Below are positions 14,027 through 14,230 of a stretch of DNA of 14,230 bases, in pieces. Below the pieces are notes generated by a model. It saw only the letters and a program-made list of their open reading frames with translations. It did no database searches and was not told the origin of the DNA. The position numbers were made by a program, and so were the translations under genes. Every line of letters starts with the position of its first letter. Within the stretch, counting starts at the first letter, position 1. The stretch spans positions 1-14,230 of the forward strand of contig NZ_JAYGHY010000066.1 of the NCBI RefSeq assembly GCF_034931305.1. The letters are read 5' to 3'. The DNA is from Cyanobium gracile_A (GTDB lineage Bacteria; Cyanobacteriota; Cyanobacteriia; PCC-6307; Cyanobiaceae).

Positions 14027-14230
14027 GGAGCAGCGGCTGCGGCTGAACGTTCACAGGATGGCCCATACGGCCGCAACAGGCTCGCCGCCGGCTGGTAGAG
14101 GGGATGGAGCGGGGCCCCCGACGCGGTGAGGCCCAGGCAGACGAGCCGCGGCTGGTGGGGGGCCAGCAGCTCCAGCACCCGGGCGTCCTGGCCCAGCCGT
14201 CGGCCGCCGTTGCCCCAGCCCAGCCACACC
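13984..14230 (-). CDS. DUF1643-like protein, C-terminal part (cut by right edge)
   Basis: The last 82 residues of a longer protein whose start lies beyond the window. The visible part matches the C-terminal pattern of DUF1643 proteins: W-L-G-W-G-N-G-G-R, then R-V-L-E-L-L, L-V-C-L-G-L-T-A-S-G-A-P-L-H-P-L-Y and L-L-R-P-Y-G. The family is widespread and uncharacterised. The final 26 residues (Ala/Pro-rich, ending FTCS) have no family likeness and run over the start of the next gene. They may be a recent extension or simply a tolerated overlap. Confidence 0.68.
   Translation of the reverse strand, partial: VWLGWGNGGRRLGQDARVLELLAPHQPRLVCLGLTASGAPLHPLYQPAASLLRPYGPSCERSAAAAAPWPAPPAATPFTCS

Noticed and set aside
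12300..14066. A 588-codon minus-strand frame opposite gltX
   Set aside because: Low-complexity shadow of gltX, which has all the synthetase motifs on the plus strand.

Overview
The window is about 14.2 kb of very GC-rich, densely packed chromosome that looks like ordinary core genome. The gene set points to a picocyanobacterium of the Cyanobium / Synechococcus type. The strongest indicator is a 62-residue protein at 11773-11961 that fits PSHCP, the hyper-conserved Tudor-domain protein of the Prochlorococcus/Synechococcus clade. A paraslipin-type SPFH protein, a cyanobacterial-style PEP-CTERM sorting signal and a YajQ protein fit the same assignment. I see no insertion sequence, prophage, CRISPR array or plasmid origin.

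Left third (1-4844): a fused HyuA-HyuB 5-oxoprolinase/hydantoinase fills 1-3759 on the minus strand. It starts at GTG and runs open off the left edge as 1253 uninterrupted codons. A roughly 395 bp gap follows, holding nested inverted repeats. Then comes a small secreted protein on the plus strand with a strong Shine-Dalgarno, a signal peptide and a PEP-CTERM-like tail. Its 3' end overlaps the convergent yajQ gene.

Middle (4786-9753): short genes alternate in divergent and convergent pairs. They are a YajQ-family protein, a MAPEG-family membrane protein, an SPFH/paraslipin with a divergently transcribed NfeD-like partner, and a two-gene minus-strand unit. That unit is a P-loop/DRTGG protein resembling the non-catalytic N-terminal part of phosphotransacetylase, followed by a DprA/LOG-like Rossmann protein. 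A short-chain dehydrogenase is divergent from it.

Right third (9775-14230): map (methionine aminopeptidase) is back-to-back with a PepSY-associated membrane protein. A translation cluster follows: rplS, tRNA-Trp(CCA), the PSHCP gene, an intrinsic terminator, a candidate promoter, tRNA-Asp(GTC) and gltX. So peptide deformylation-linked N-terminal processing (Map), ribosome structure (L19), two tRNAs, a tRNA-binding Tudor protein and glutamyl-tRNA synthesis sit together. The window ends with two minus-strand genes: an 80-residue conserved hypothetical and the C-terminal part of a DUF1643-like protein cut by the right edge.

Nothing here is a clearly new multi-gene system. The items most worth a second look are the PSHCP locus between two tRNA genes, the DRTGG plus DprA/LOG-like pair, the extended PEP-CTERM protein with its structured leader, and a repeated short -10-like motif upstream of most genes.
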